Positions 7,202 to 15,716 of a stretch of DNA of 40,700 nt are shown piece after piece. The stretch is from positions 1 to 40,700 of the IMG/VR virus record IMGVR_UViG_3300023179_000225; one strand, written 5' to 3'. The DNA is from a virus. Positions within the stretch are counted from its first letter, which is position 1; each line of letters begins with the position of its first letter. A program made the translations under genes and the position numbers. The notes beneath the pieces were generated by a model, which saw only the letters and a list, made by a program, of their open reading frames with translations, was not told the DNA's origin and searched no databases.

Positions 7202-8158
7202 TTATTGTTTATTGCGACTACGAATCATAGCTAAGATATCACTAGCTCTGCTGTCAGTACTTTTTGAATCATCTGTAGCTTTTGGTGTAGACTTAGGACT
7301 AGCCTTAGGAGTTGATTTAACTTCAACTTCCATGTCTGGATCCTCTATAGGTAGATCGCTAGCAGGATTATTTGCTACTGGATCACCAGTTTTAGAACTA
7401 GCACCACTTGGCTTATAGTATTGCCCCCAACGACCCATATCAAATGCTTCACCATCTATACTGGCTTCGAACATTTCTTTAATAACTTTCAATTCAACCT
7501 CAGTAGGTTTCTTTGGAAGGAAATCTTTAAGATTAAACAATCCATGTTCTTTCAAAGCATCCTGTTCTTTTTCGCTAAGTGGACGACTACGACGACTCCA
7601 TTTACTAGTCCCATAATCAGCATAACCACCTTTGCTTGATTTGATCAGTTTAAAATCTACTCCATTAACTACGTCAGTGGGTAGATCATCCATTTCTGGG
7701 TCCATCAAAGCCCCTTTGATAAGGGTAAAGATTTGAGGACCAATAATAAACCTACGAATAGGATTTTCTGGTATTTGATCTTCTTTAAGACCATCTTCTA
7801 CTACAAAGCCTTGAAAAAGATAACTACGCTTTTTCCAATACTTACGACCCATTGCTTCAAGGTTAGGATCCTTAAACCAAGGACGCACTTCATTAAGGAT
7901 TGGACAAGATTCACCGTACATTTCCATACAAGGAACCTGTACTGCTACTTTTTTATTGTCAGTTTCACCTTTAATACCAGCGAACTCAAGTTTAATAACA
8001 CTGCGCTCTACCCAAAAGAAGGTATTGCTTTCGTCGCCGTCTGGAAGGAATCTTACTGTGCTTTCGCCGCCTTCTTTTAAATTCCAGAAGGGGTAAATGG
8101 TGAGGTCTCCGCCTCCTGTTGAACCACCTTTAAGTTCTTGCTCTTTAAGTGTTGCCAT
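7202..8158 (-). CDS. 32: gp32-like single-stranded DNA-binding protein
   Basis: 318 aa, close to T4 gp32 (301). The N-terminus has the Gly-rich run followed by WNLKEGGESTVRFLPDGD, the start of the gp32 OB-fold core in T4-like phages. Cys in VPCMEMYG and ESCPILNEVRPW lie where the zinc-binding loop is expected. The C-terminal 70 residues are Ser/Thr/Lys/Asp-rich and end in a helix (DILAMIRSRNK), corresponding to the protein-interaction tail. It coats ssDNA during replication, recombination and repair, and partners UvsX and UvsY. The ribosome site GGAG precedes the ATG. The leader carries direct and inverted repeats that may mediate autoregulation. Confidence 0.88.
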   Translation of the reverse strand: MATLKEQELKGGSTGGGDLTIYPFWNLKEGGESTVRFLPDGDESNTFFWVERSVIKLEFAGIKGETDNKKVAVQVPCMEMYGESCPILNEVRPWFKDPNLEAMGRKYWKKRSYLFQGFVVEDGLKEDQIPENPIRRFIIGPQIFTLIKGALMDPEMDDLPTDVVNGVDFKLIKSSKGGYADYGTSKWSRRSRPLSEKEQDALKEHGLFNLKDFLPKKPTEVELKVIKEMFEASIDGEAFDMGRWGQYYKPSGASSKTGDPVANNPASDLPIEDPDMEVEVKSTPKASPKSTPKATDDSKSTDSRASDILAMIRSRNKQ

Positions 8159-8171
8159 AGTTTTTCTCCTG

Positions 8172-8218
8172 TATTTGCCTATGTTTAAAATATTTGCCTA
8201 TATGTCTGACACCTGTCA
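8172..8218 (-). promoter_or_regulatory. gp32 leader: direct repeats and dyad
   Basis: The 11-mer TATTTGCCTAT occurs at 8172-8182 and again at 8191-8201, 19 bp apart. The first lies just upstream of the gp32 ribosome site. A dyad TGACA-cc-TGTCA occupies 8207-8218, overlapping a TTGACA on the minus strand (8219-8214) that lacks a good -10 box at the usual distance. T4 gp32 represses its own translation by binding its mRNA leader, so these repeats are candidates for such a site (inference). Confidence 0.4.
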
Positions 8219-8222
8219 AACA

Positions 8223-8250
8223 AAACGCATACATGTTATTGTATGCGTTT
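8223..8250 (-). terminator. rho-independent terminator upstream of gp32
   Basis: Perfect 11-bp arms AAACGCATACA (8223-8233) and TGTATGCGTTT (8240-8250) enclose a 6-nt loop. On the minus strand the stem ends in a TTTTGTTTG tract. It lies 36 bp past the stop of the 747-aa gene and before gp32, so it separates the packaging/structural unit from the recombination unit. Confidence 0.8.
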
Positions 8251-8285
8251 GTATTTATAAAATCAAGTAAAAAGGTTAATTAAAT

Positions 8286-10529
8286 CTATCGTAATCCTGC
8301 TATTTTTAAAATAGCACCCAATTCACCACTTTCTCTAGTGACTGGCTTGCCTTTTGGTGGGGGCGCTGTGGCACCATCTGGAGGACTTGGTATATTATTG
8401 ATTACTCCTTTGTAATTAGGATTGGTTGGCTTTGGTGCTGCTGCTGATGGTTTATTATAAGCCTGTGATCCTCCACCTGCTCGTGCGTTTCCATAGTTTG
8501 GACTCATTTGTCCACTTACAATGCCTTCTTCTGCACCTTGATCAAAACTTGGTGATTTAATACCTGATAGTTCCAACATACGAGCCTGTTCATAACGTGC
8601 GTGATGACGCTCTTTAAGTTTTTCCATTATTCGACCACAGGCACCTTCTACCATACGATCAAACATTTCTGCTTTAGGATGTTTTGGATCAATACGATAT
8701 TTTTCCTTTAACTCCTTACACATCTTTGTGACAAAGCCTTCTTCACCAATAGTAAATGTACCATTGTTCTCATTGAAGAACCCACTAACACGACTAAAGA
8801 TTTCATCTACTATACGGTGCATCATCTTTCCTTCCATCATAGGAGCGGCAGGGTTTGGTACCATTGGTCCTGGTGCTGCTCCACCGGCTGCTGCCATAGG
8901 ATCCATTGGTGGTGCTGCTGGTGCTGCCATATCAGGAGCAGGCGGGGCTACAGCTTCGGGAGGTGGGGCTACAGCTTCGGGAGGTGGGGCTACAGCTTCG
9001 GGAGGCGGGGCTGCTGGTGCGGCCGCTGGTGGTGGGACAGTTGGGACTGGGTCTGCTCCATCAAATCCTAAACGATCACTCAAGTCTGTTCCATTCTCTG
9101 CATCATAACTTCTTAAAAACTCATTTATGATTGGTCTAGCATCCATTTCATCTAAACCAAGATCAGCTAATAGTTCAAAAGCTTTAGTTAACTTTCTTTC
9201 ATCTATAATGCCACTAATACTATCCGCAGCATTTGCCCCATTTGTACCTAATGGAAGTTCATTATTAAACAATTGCTTAAGCTGTTCTAATGCTTGATTT
9301 TGTACTTCTTCGTCACTATTAAACAAATCATCATTTTCACTAACAATTTGATTTAAGTATTTTTCAAACATGCTAAATTCTTTAACATTTTTCAGACCTT
9401 GTTGAGCAAGATGTTTGGCACGACTATGTCCACCGTGTTTAGCTTTGTCTCCAGCTTCCTTACCCTTTTTAGGAGGATCTGGTTCAAATGGTGGATGATT
9501 GGGATTCTTAGGATCCCAAGGTTCTTTATCACCTTCTAGAATATCATCTGCTGATAACTCTTTAATAGGTATTTGTGTTTCATCCACTAATCTATAAATA
9601 TAAGGAAAGGCATCCTTAAGTTCTTCGTTAAAACTACGTACAGTTAACCTATCAATCCAATCATTTAATATATCTTCCGGAACATCGTTTTGAGTTCCAA
9701 CACTAAAATTCTCTTTAAACTGAACATAATGTTTTTGTATTTGTAGAGCATGTATCTCTTCTTTGATATTTGTAATACGATCAATAACTTTATTTTGTAT
9801 ATTGCCCATATTCTCGCTAACCACAGGGCTGCGATCTACGTAAGTTTTAAATATTCTTAATTTACCTAATTCTTCACTAAGTCCAATAATATAATTACCA
9901 ATATCATCAAAAAAACTTCCGCCTTCTGCGATATGACGAGCCATTGCTCTAGCACCATTTAAGTGTTTTATTGGATAACGAAATCTCTCACCAATTTGAT
10001 TTTCTACATAGATATTTTCAATATGTTGAGTACGTCCGTTTGGAGCATTAAAATTAATAGGCTGAGTATGCCTTACTATAATCTTTGCTTCACCCATTTC
10101 TTGATAGCTAGTCTTGCTAGTACCAAATAATTTTGATTCATTCATATTATGTTCCTCAAGAGGATCTCTTTTAACTAAATTACTTTGGCTAGGATTTTGA
10201 GCATTAAAATTAAGTCCGTGTGTTTGAGCAAACTTGGGCAATATGGTTCTAATAAATTTGTCCCATGAACTGTTATTAATCTTATCAGTCCATTGAACAT
10301 CTAAACCAGCACCTCCGTCATCGTCTTCTTGATTCAAACTTATTGTAACATTAACTAATTTCCTACCATTTTCATCAATAAAATTAAAATTAAATTTACG
10401 TGCATCTTTATCTTTCAAATTTACACCGTCAATTGGTTTATCATCCGCCGTACTTCTACGTAATGATGGAAATCTAGTTTGTAGCTGACGACCCAAATCT
10501 ATAGCGATACGTTCAAAATTAGCACTCAT
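8286..10529 (-). CDS. hypothetical protein (747 aa) with Pro/Ala-rich linker
   Basis: Residues 1-300 look globular, with no recognised motif. Residues 340-400 are charged with a Pro/Asp/Lys-rich stretch. Residues about 490-560 form a Pro/Ala linker containing three exact PPPEAVA-type repeats (DNA near 8943-9005). Residues 570-650 look helical, and the last 80 are Gly/Ser/Pro-rich. It follows the terminase large-subunit gene by 11 bp and is last before a strong terminator, so it is part of the late packaging/structural block. A virion or head-assembly role is plausible but not shown. The ATG has no clear ribosome site; an AATAAATA box lies 5 nt upstream. Confidence 0.75.
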   Translation of the reverse strand: MSANFERIAIDLGRQLQTRFPSLRRSTADDKPIDGVNLKDKDARKFNFNFIDENGRKLVNVTISLNQEDDDGGAGLDVQWTDKINNSSWDKFIRTILPKFAQTHGLNFNAQNPSQSNLVKRDPLEEHNMNESKLFGTSKTSYQEMGEAKIIVRHTQPINFNAPNGRTQHIENIYVENQIGERFRYPIKHLNGARAMARHIAEGGSFFDDIGNYIIGLSEELGKLRIFKTYVDRSPVVSENMGNIQNKVIDRITNIKEEIHALQIQKHYVQFKENFSVGTQNDVPEDILNDWIDRLTVRSFNEELKDAFPYIYRLVDETQIPIKELSADDILEGDKEPWDPKNPNHPPFEPDPPKKGKEAGDKAKHGGHSRAKHLAQQGLKNVKEFSMFEKYLNQIVSENDDLFNSDEEVQNQALEQLKQLFNNELPLGTNGANAADSISGIIDERKLTKAFELLADLGLDEMDARPIINEFLRSYDAENGTDLSDRLGFDGADPVPTVPPPAAAPAAPPPEAVAPPPEAVAPPPEAVAPPAPDMAAPAAPPMDPMAAAGGAAPGPMVPNPAAPMMEGKMMHRIVDEIFSRVSGFFNENNGTFTIGEEGFVTKMCKELKEKYRIDPKHPKAEMFDRMVEGACGRIMEKLKERHHARYEQARMLELSGIKSPSFDQGAEEGIVSGQMSPNYGNARAGGGSQAYNKPSAAAPKPTNPNYKGVINNIPSPPDGATAPPPKGKPVTRESGELGAILKIAGLR
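8943..9005. repeat. 21-bp tandem repeat, about 3 copies
   Basis: Three consecutive copies of a 21-bp unit (GCTACAGCTTCGGGAGGTGG and one more base) encode PPPEAVA-type repeats in the linker of the 747-aa protein. The copies are almost identical at the DNA level, which implies recent slippage or unequal exchange. The local GC content is far higher than the surrounding genome. Confidence 0.85.
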
Positions 10530-10534
10530 AGTGT

Positions 10535-10542
10535 TATTTATT
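10535..10542 (-). promoter_or_regulatory. late-promoter-like AATAAATA before the 747-aa gene
   Basis: Seven of eight bases match TATAAATA, ending 5 nt before the ATG at 10529; it overlaps the terL stop codon by two bases. No ribosome site is present, as in the other close-spaced cases. Confidence 0.4.
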
Positions 10543-12124
10543 AGAAACCTTGTGAAACGAATATTGGTAGTGGAGGTGAGAAATCCTCCGCAGTATGTAG
10601 ACCACTTAGACTTTCAAACACTCTCGGATCCCAATCTGCTACTAGATTACTCATTCTACACAGTAATAGCAAAGCACTAACAAGGTCATCATGATCTCCT
10701 TCTTTAGCCTTAAAAGTAAATCCATGAGCTATAAATGCTTTAAGTTCACTGATCATAGGACGACTATATATTTCCATTTGTCCTGTTTCTATTAGTGCTT
10801 TTAACCTAGCACAAGCAGCGATTTTAGCACTATGTGTAGTGTTAAATCCTTTGCGGAATTTACGTACATGCCCTTTGCGTATAGGTTCACTAACCATAAG
10901 TCCAGGAAATTTCTCTTCCCCTTGATCACGTATCACTACTAGACCTGCTTCCCCTACAGTATTATTTTCTATACTCCAATAAATGTTATTAATATTTCCT
11001 TCCATTTGACTAGAAATATAATCTAGTATATCTTTCAATACCTTAATTTGTCCTTGAATAGGTGTTATATTATGATACCATTCTGCTACTTGCTTAAAAC
11101 TAGGCAATTCAAATACTACAATAGCACTGTAATTTCCGCCTGTACCTAAACTAGGGTCCAAAGCAACAAGATATAACATTTCTGGATCAATCTTTCTATA
11201 CCAACGTGTTTGCCCCATTCTAAAAATAGGATCCCGTCCAACTAATTCACTTAATCTAATACTGTTGATAAGTGTTTCATCATAGATCAAAAACTCACAG
11301 CCGTATTCACGACGAAAACGTTCTTCACCAATACGACCTTGTTCTTCCCTTGCCCACTGCTCATCACGATCTGGGTGCTCATTCCAACTACAGGTAAATG
11401 GAAAGAATCCATTCAATCCTAGTTCTGCCTCATTGCCAAACTCATCAAACTTGTTATTAGCTTCTTTCCATATGTTAGCAAAAGTATCCTCATCACTATT
11501 TGGTGTGCTAGTAATAATAGCACGACCACCAGTTGCCAATGTTGGAGAAATGGAAGTCCAAAACTCGTCAGCAATATTAGGCGGTACGAAAGCGAACTCA
11601 TCACAGTATAGTAAGGAAATACTCATACCACGACCAGTATTACCAGTAGTTGTAGCACTGACAATACGACTACCGTTGTCAAATTCTATACTACCTTTGT
11701 TATAGTTAATAACACCACATCGAATAAAATCAGGACACAATTCATAAGCATAACGTAGACGCTGCATAATTTCATAAGCACCAGTGTATTTGTGAGCTGC
11801 TATAAGAATTGTTTGATCTGGGTTAAACATAGCATACCATAACAAATAACACACAGCACAGGTAGTTTTACCCATCTGACGTGGTAGCATATTTACTGTA
11901 AATCTATGATTATGATAGGCATACATAAGCCTTTCTTGAAAATCAAAAGGTTCAAATAACAACTTTCCCCTTACAGGATGTTGAATATAGTAGAAGTTTT
12001 TGCTGAAGTGTAGATATCCAGTATCAGGATCGCTACATAGTAGCAAATCCTGTATCTGTTGTTCTGTAAATTTTTCTTTCTTGTGTGCTTTTTTAGTTAG
12101 TACACCATCTAACGACTTAGCCAT
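10541..12124 (-). CDS. 17: terminase large subunit gp17 (TerL)
   Basis: 527 aa (T4 gp17 is 610). The ATPase domain has Walker A PRQMGKTT (81-88), with the Arg of the phage-terminase variant, and Walker B LLYCDE (171-176). A coupling-motif-like TSTP follows at 205-208. The C-terminal RNase H-like nuclease shows ALDPSLGTGG (321-330, catalytic D323) and a late DHDDLVSALLL acidic cluster near 485. It pumps DNA into the prohead and cuts the concatemer. The start overlaps the stop of the upstream 184-aa gene by one base. The small subunit is three genes upstream at 13.3-13.7 kb. Confidence 0.96.
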   Translation of the reverse strand: MAKSLDGVLTKKAHKKEKFTEQQIQDLLLCSDPDTGYLHFSKNFYYIQHPVRGKLLFEPFDFQERLMYAYHNHRFTVNMLPRQMGKTTCAVCYLLWYAMFNPDQTILIAAHKYTGAYEIMQRLRYAYELCPDFIRCGVINYNKGSIEFDNGSRIVSATTTGNTGRGMSISLLYCDEFAFVPPNIADEFWTSISPTLATGGRAIITSTPNSDEDTFANIWKEANNKFDEFGNEAELGLNGFFPFTCSWNEHPDRDEQWAREEQGRIGEERFRREYGCEFLIYDETLINSIRLSELVGRDPIFRMGQTRWYRKIDPEMLYLVALDPSLGTGGNYSAIVVFELPSFKQVAEWYHNITPIQGQIKVLKDILDYISSQMEGNINNIYWSIENNTVGEAGLVVIRDQGEEKFPGLMVSEPIRKGHVRKFRKGFNTTHSAKIAACARLKALIETGQMEIYSRPMISELKAFIAHGFTFKAKEGDHDDLVSALLLLCRMSNLVADWDPRVFESLSGLHTAEDFSPPLPIFVSQGF

Positions 12125-12678
12125 TATCTAGTTTTTACTTCTTTATACAAATTAACTAACTTGCCCTTAAGAGTTTCTGCTAAAGGATTACCGCCACCAT
12201 TTACTTTAGGTGCTTCACGGCCTTTACTGTTCATATCATCACCTGTAGATAATACAGCATCCATGCCACTCATTTCTGGTTGAGGCGTATTGGCATATTC
12301 TTCATCCATATCTGGCTCTTTTCCAAACATTGGTTTTTTATCGGGCATTCCGTGATCCATATCGCTATCTGGACCCATATCATCACCATGTTCTTGTCCA
12401 TCTACGCCCACTAATACACCTGCTAGGCTTGCATCTGGACTATTATCGCCGCCTGGCATATCATCTCCCCTACCTTGAAGTATATTAAGTAATTCACGAA
12501 TGCCTTCAGCGCCACTAGCGTTCATATTAACACTCATGGTAGTTGGGCGTTCATCCATACCTCCTAATGGGCTCATACCCATCATACCACATTCTTCAAC
12601 AGGCTGTTCACTTTCATTAAGTACTTGACGACCTTGATCCAGTGCTGCTATTTTTTTATAAAGTTTATTAAAATCCAT
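12124..12678 (-). CDS. hypothetical Met/Asp/Gly-rich protein (184 aa)
   Basis: A short helical N-terminus (MDFNKLYKKIAALDQ) leads into a long low-complexity region rich in Met, Asp, Gly and Pro (repeated GMM, GDDM, DMDHGMPD-like strings). It ends in a basic helix (LKGKLVNLYKEVKTR). The protein is probably largely disordered and acidic overall. It lies directly upstream of, and coupled to, terL. Similar proteins are found near the packaging genes of T4-like aquatic phages, but I cannot name a function; a scaffold-like or packaging-accessory role is only a guess. Confidence 0.6.
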   Translation of the reverse strand: MDFNKLYKKIAALDQGRQVLNESEQPVEECGMMGMSPLGGMDERPTTMSVNMNASGAEGIRELLNILQGRGDDMPGGDNSPDASLAGVLVGVDGQEHGDDMGPDSDMDHGMPDKKPMFGKEPDMDEEYANTPQPEMSGMDAVLSTGDDMNSKGREAPKVNGGGNPLAETLKGKLVNLYKEVKTR

Positions 12679-12689
12679 ATTAGCGTCCT

Positions 12690-13247
12690 TTACTTTGACT
12701 TAGGTGCTGATGCAGTAGGAGCGCTTTTGGCTAATAATTGATCATTTACACCTTTATATTCTGTTCCATTATGATTACTTTTACTCAATTCTTTTAAAAA
12801 GCTCATCATTTTTTTCTCACCTACTAAATCTTGACCATTAACATCTTCTAAATTTGCGTTATTTAAAAGTGCAGGAGCTTTAGTACCTATTCTATTTTTT
12901 CCTGCTATTGAATAATCTTGATCTAATTGTTCAAGCTCTGTTCTTACTATGATATTACCACTACTCATTCTTAGTGTTTCTGCTAGTCTAGCTGCAATTT
13001 CTTGTGTAGTACTAGGATAATTACAGGTAATATCAAATATGTTCACATGAGTAAACTTAAGATTTGGAAAATCTAACGGACTTTCAGTGATTGGGGTTCT
13101 TTTTGGTGCGCTTACATTTACACAATCAAATTTACTCAATGAAATTTTGATAGCTTCCCTAATTTTTTTGTCTACATCTCCGGCAATTTTCACCTTAAAT
13201 GTATAGACTTTTTTACTTTCTATAAGATATTGTTTAAAAGTACTCAT
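12690..13247 (-). CDS. hypothetical protein (185 aa)
   Basis: The N-terminus (STFKQYLIESKKVYTFKVKIAGD) begins like other T4-like virion proteins that carry an F-K-x-Y-L/I leader, then looks alpha/beta over residues 20-120, with a Ser/Ala/Pro/Lys-rich tail. No motif gives a function. An AATAAATA box lies 18 nt before the ATG, which suits late expression. It lies within the terminase/packaging block. Confidence 0.6.
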   Translation of the reverse strand: MSTFKQYLIESKKVYTFKVKIAGDVDKKIREAIKISLSKFDCVNVSAPKRTPITESPLDFPNLKFTHVNIFDITCNYPSTTQEIAARLAETLRMSSGNIIVRTELEQLDQDYSIAGKNRIGTKAPALLNNANLEDVNGQDLVGEKKMMSFLKELSKSNHNGTEYKGVNDQLLAKSAPTASAPKSK

Positions 13248-13265
13248 GTTTATTCCATTATACTA

Positions 13266-13273
13266 TATTTATT
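13266..13273 (-). promoter_or_regulatory. late-promoter-like AATAAATA
   Basis: Seven of eight bases match the T4 late box TATAAATA. It lies 18 nt 5' of the 185-aa gene's ATG and overlaps the terS stop codon, so part of the match may be chance in A/T-rich sequence. Confidence 0.35.
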
Positions 13274-13745
13274 TAATATTCTTTAATTTTTCAAGTAGGC
13301 TATTGCGATCAGTAACTATATATCCATCCCCTGGAATATTAACACCTTTAATAGCCTCTGCTTCTGCATCTTGATCTAGTTTAGCTTTCTTAATCTGTAG
13401 TTCAATCATCTTGAGTTTTTTGTCCATCTTTGCTGCTTTAGCTTCAATAGCATTCTTAAGCATGGTTCCTGCTACTTCAAAAATACGACCACTATATCTA
13501 GCCTCTACATTCATACCTAAGTCCATTAGATCATCATAAGCATTAGTGGCACGTTGGGCTAAATCATCAAATTCTGTATCACTTAGATCACCTAAACCCT
13601 TAACCTGTGGTAGAGCGGCACTGATTTTATCAAATTCGGCTATGTCACGCATAAAAGATTCAGGCTTTTCATGCTGTTTCCTTTCTTCTTTTATGATTTT
13701 CTTGTTCTCTGGCAGATTTAAAATTTCTTCGAGTTTTTTAGTCAT
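13269..13745 (-). CDS. 16: terminase small subunit gp16 (TerS)
   Basis: 158 aa, almost the size of T4 gp16 (164). The central region, residues about 85-125 (ARYSGRIFEVAGTMLKNAI then a Lys-rich helix KMDKKLKMIELQIKKAKL), matches the long helical hairpin through which gp16 forms rings, corresponding to T4's RHMEVFATLMGQM...KLHKDMKDI. A flexible tail follows. It regulates the large subunit and recognises DNA for packaging. The order terS, unknown, unknown, terL in one unit supports the call. A GATAAATA box lies only 4 nt before the ATG and no ribosome site is visible. Confidence 0.78.
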   Translation of the reverse strand: MTKKLEEILNLPENKKIIKEERKQHEKPESFMRDIAEFDKISAALPQVKGLGDLSDTEFDDLAQRATNAYDDLMDLGMNVEARYSGRIFEVAGTMLKNAIEAKAAKMDKKLKMIELQIKKAKLDQDAEAEAIKGVNIPGDGYIVTDRNSLLEKLKNIK

Positions 13746-13749
13746 AAAC

Positions 13750-13757
13750 TATTTATC
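13750..13757 (-). promoter_or_regulatory. late-promoter-like GATAAATA at terS
   Basis: Seven of eight bases match TATAAATA, ending 4 nt before the terS ATG. If used as in T4, the transcript would begin at about the ATG itself. It overlaps the stop codon of the gp4 gene. Confidence 0.4.
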
Positions 13758-14190
13758 TTGATTTGCCCTGATGAAAAATATCTGTTTCATTTAGGACTCT
13801 AAACCGTATACCATTGTTTCTACACCACTGTGTGGCAGCTGCCCATTTAGCTTGATTAACTATATATGCTGTGGCTCTGGCTGCATTTTTACCTACTTTT
13901 TCCATTATTTGTTGATTTTGAGGTTTAATTTCAATAAGCTCACTAATCATTTTGCCAGATTTGTCTGTATATTGTATAAAAAAATCTGGCACATATACTG
14001 TTTGTCTATTTGTAACAGGGTTCCTATATGGTATTTTAATAGCTTCACTGGCCCATCTTTGTATGTTATTATTATTATCGCAAAAATTCATAAATGCCCA
14101 TTCCCAACTACTTCTATACAAGGGAGAGGAATTACCTACATATTTTTGAGGATTCTTAGGAGTGAATTTGCCTTTAGCAAATTTACTCAT
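13753..14190 (-). CDS. 4: gp4-like head completion protein
   Basis: 145 aa (T4 gp4 is 150). The N-terminus reads GKFTPKNPQKYVG...PLYRSSWEWAFMNFCD, closely matching T4 gp4 (KFIPKNPQKYKG...YRSLWELKFMKYCD). WASEAIKIPY, the VPDFFIQY strand, and IEIKPQ follow, with a D-x(n)-E-x-K arrangement like that of PD-(D/E)XK endonucleases. Head completion gp4 acts after DNA packaging, before the tail is attached. It is coupled to the upstream gene (ATGA overlap) and followed by terS. Confidence 0.88.
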   Translation of the reverse strand: MSKFAKGKFTPKNPQKYVGNSSPLYRSSWEWAFMNFCDNNNNIQRWASEAIKIPYRNPVTNRQTVYVPDFFIQYTDKSGKMISELIEIKPQNQQIMEKVGKNAARATAYIVNQAKWAAATQWCRNNGIRFRVLNETDIFHQGKSR

Positions 14191-14552
14191 ACAAGTATAT
14201 TTCTACTTTCAAAAGTTTCATCTGTCCTCACTACTTTAAATCCTAGGACACTTGTTTGTGTTCTATTAGCATTTAAAATTTGTGTTATAATTACACCTAA
14301 TTGAGCATCTGAAAGATTATTAAGTTTTTCTAATAATTCAAACACATTTACATTATCTATTCTAGATTGATTTAGTAAAACTATACTAGTACTTCTAGCA
14401 GCGAGATCATCAAATCCTCTTTTAACAAAAAAAGAATAGACTGCATCTATTAAATTACTTGGAAAACTGATTTCTTTATCGAAATAGTTATTAAAAAACT
14501 GCCTAATTTCCTGTTTACCTTCATCCTTTTCAGTTGGTAAATTAGAGTTCAT
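14187..14552 (-). CDS. hypothetical protein (121 aa), probable virion-region gene
   Basis: It overlaps both the upstream tube-like gene and gp4 by ATGA junctions, so it is translated with them. The N-terminal 25 residues are charged; the rest is mainly helical (NLIDAVYSFFVKRGF, VFELLEKLNNLSDAQLGVIITQILN), followed by a short beta end. Similar small proteins occur at this position in T4-like aquatic phages, with no established role that I know. A tail or baseplate assembly role would fit the neighbours. Confidence 0.6.
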   Translation of the reverse strand: MNSNLPTEKDEGKQEIRQFFNNYFDKEISFPSNLIDAVYSFFVKRGFDDLAARSTSIVLLNQSRIDNVNVFELLEKLNNLSDAQLGVIITQILNANRTQTSVLGFKVVRTDETFESRNILV

Positions 14553-15625
14553 ACTCCCCCTCCTGCAGGTTGATTTAAATTAACATTACTTAGGGTTGCA
14601 TCTGTTTTAGTTTCTTTATTTGGAAGAGGAACTTTAATGCTTCCAAGCCCACCACTTAAAATAGCACCAGCACCACCAATAGCAGCAGCAACAGCAATCC
14701 CAGTTAATTCCTGTTTAGCGCCTTGTTTATTAATATTCTTAGCATTTTGATATGTATTAATTGCGCCAATAGCTGCGCCTAAATAATCACCTTTAGCAGC
14801 TTGATCCAATACAGTACCTACCCCATCAAAAACACCTCCAACACCAAAAATATTTCTTGAACCACCGCCTAACGGACTTAATGGACTTGGTGATCTATCA
14901 TAGTGGTCTTGTCCAAATCCTTTAACTTGTCCACTTTCTACTGTACCTGTATTGTACTTCACTGCTTCAAAATTAATTGTCATTTGACATTCTGCTGGTA
15001 CACCGCCCTGATCGCTACTTGATACTTGATCATGAGTAAAACTTTGAATAAGAGGATTTATTAAGGTGTAACTTACAAACTCACGCTTATTAATTTGATA
15101 TAAGGTTATCTCATTAAAAAAAGGTATAGTACTATTGTTATCAAAACCATGAGGACCACGAATATAATTGTATCCTTTATATGCTGATCTCTCATAGGCA
15201 CCAGTTACTTCTGCTGTAACTGAATCTGCGTAATAATACTTGTAGTATGATTGCCACATCATATTAACAATATGTGCTCTATCATCTATAAATCTAAAAG
15301 TCATAGGACCAAAATCATGAGTTAATTGTACAACTTTTTTCCTATTATATTGATTTACAGTTTGAGTCCTTACATTAAACCTAGGAAGATCTACACTCTT
15401 AACTAATAAACCCAATTCTACTCTATGACGTTGTGTTAACTGAGGCATTAACACTGCGCTACTGTTTATGTCAAAATAAACATGATAAAGAAATTTAGCC
15501 TTAGGTGCTAACCTAAAATAATCATCTACAAATGTACGAGCAGCATGTTGCCAATCACCCATTTGGCCTTTAGGACGTAAAAATGCGTGTCCTATTTGAT
15601 TTAAATATGCATTCAACTTTGGCAT
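14549..15625 (-). CDS. tail-tube-fold structural protein, probable baseplate/tube component
   Basis: 358 aa. Residues 35-240 resemble the phage tube fold: AKFLYHVYFDIN, VELGLLVKSVDLPRFNVRTQTVNQYNRKK, then PMTFRFIDDRAHIVNMMWQSYY, the pattern shared by gp19 and the T4 tube initiators gp48 and gp54. Residues 250-358 are Gly/Ala/Asn-rich and probably disordered, with one hydrophobic stretch near 310-330. The true tube gp19 is the next gene upstream, so this may be the baseplate cap or initiator on which the tube grows. I cannot tell gp48 from gp54. An ACTAAATA box lies 5 nt before the ATG and the gp19 terminator lies upstream. Confidence 0.6.
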   Translation of the reverse strand: MPKLNAYLNQIGHAFLRPKGQMGDWQHAARTFVDDYFRLAPKAKFLYHVYFDINSSAVLMPQLTQRHRVELGLLVKSVDLPRFNVRTQTVNQYNRKKVVQLTHDFGPMTFRFIDDRAHIVNMMWQSYYKYYYADSVTAEVTGAYERSAYKGYNYIRGPHGFDNNSTIPFFNEITLYQINKREFVSYTLINPLIQSFTHDQVSSSDQGGVPAECQMTINFEAVKYNTGTVESGQVKGFGQDHYDRSPSPLSPLGGGSRNIFGVGGVFDGVGTVLDQAAKGDYLGAAIGAINTYQNAKNINKQGAKQELTGIAVAAAIGGAGAILSGGLGSIKVPLPNKETKTDATLSNVNLNQPAGGGV

Positions 15626-15630
15626 ACTAA

Positions 15631-15638
15631 TATTTAGT
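15631..15638 (-). promoter_or_regulatory. late-promoter-like ACTAAATA
   Basis: The TAAATA core of the T4 late box lies 5 nt before the ATG at 15625. No ribosome site is visible, and the box follows the gp19 terminator, so the downstream gene needs its own promoter. Confidence 0.45.
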
Positions 15639-15679
15639 AATAGTAATTAAAGTACACTATAATCAAAATAGTCAATAAA

Positions 15680-15699
15680 AAAGGGCTCGAAAGCCCTTT
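15680..15699 (-). terminator. rho-independent terminator after gp19
   Basis: Arms AAAGGGCT (15680-15687) and AGCCCTTT (15692-15699) enclose a 4-nt CGAA loop. On the minus strand the stem runs straight into TTTTTTATTG. It lies 17 bp past the gp19 stop. Confidence 0.88.
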
Positions 15700-15716
15700 G
15701 TTTATTTGTATAAAAA

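Noticed and set aside
8214-8219. sigma70 promoter for gp32 from TTGACA
   Set aside because: At spacings of 16-18 nt no acceptable -10 box is present, and the hexamer is part of a dyad. It is kept only as a regulatory candidate.
8728-9108. Plus-strand Gly/Ala-rich gene in the 747-aa gene
   Set aside because: It is the reverse reading of the Pro/Ala linker and its 21-bp repeats, with no ribosome site or recognisable motif.
13852-14304. Plus-strand gene opposite gp4
   Set aside because: It is a shadow of the gp4 and 121-aa genes, whose minus-strand reading is well supported by the T4 gp4 match and ATGA couplings.
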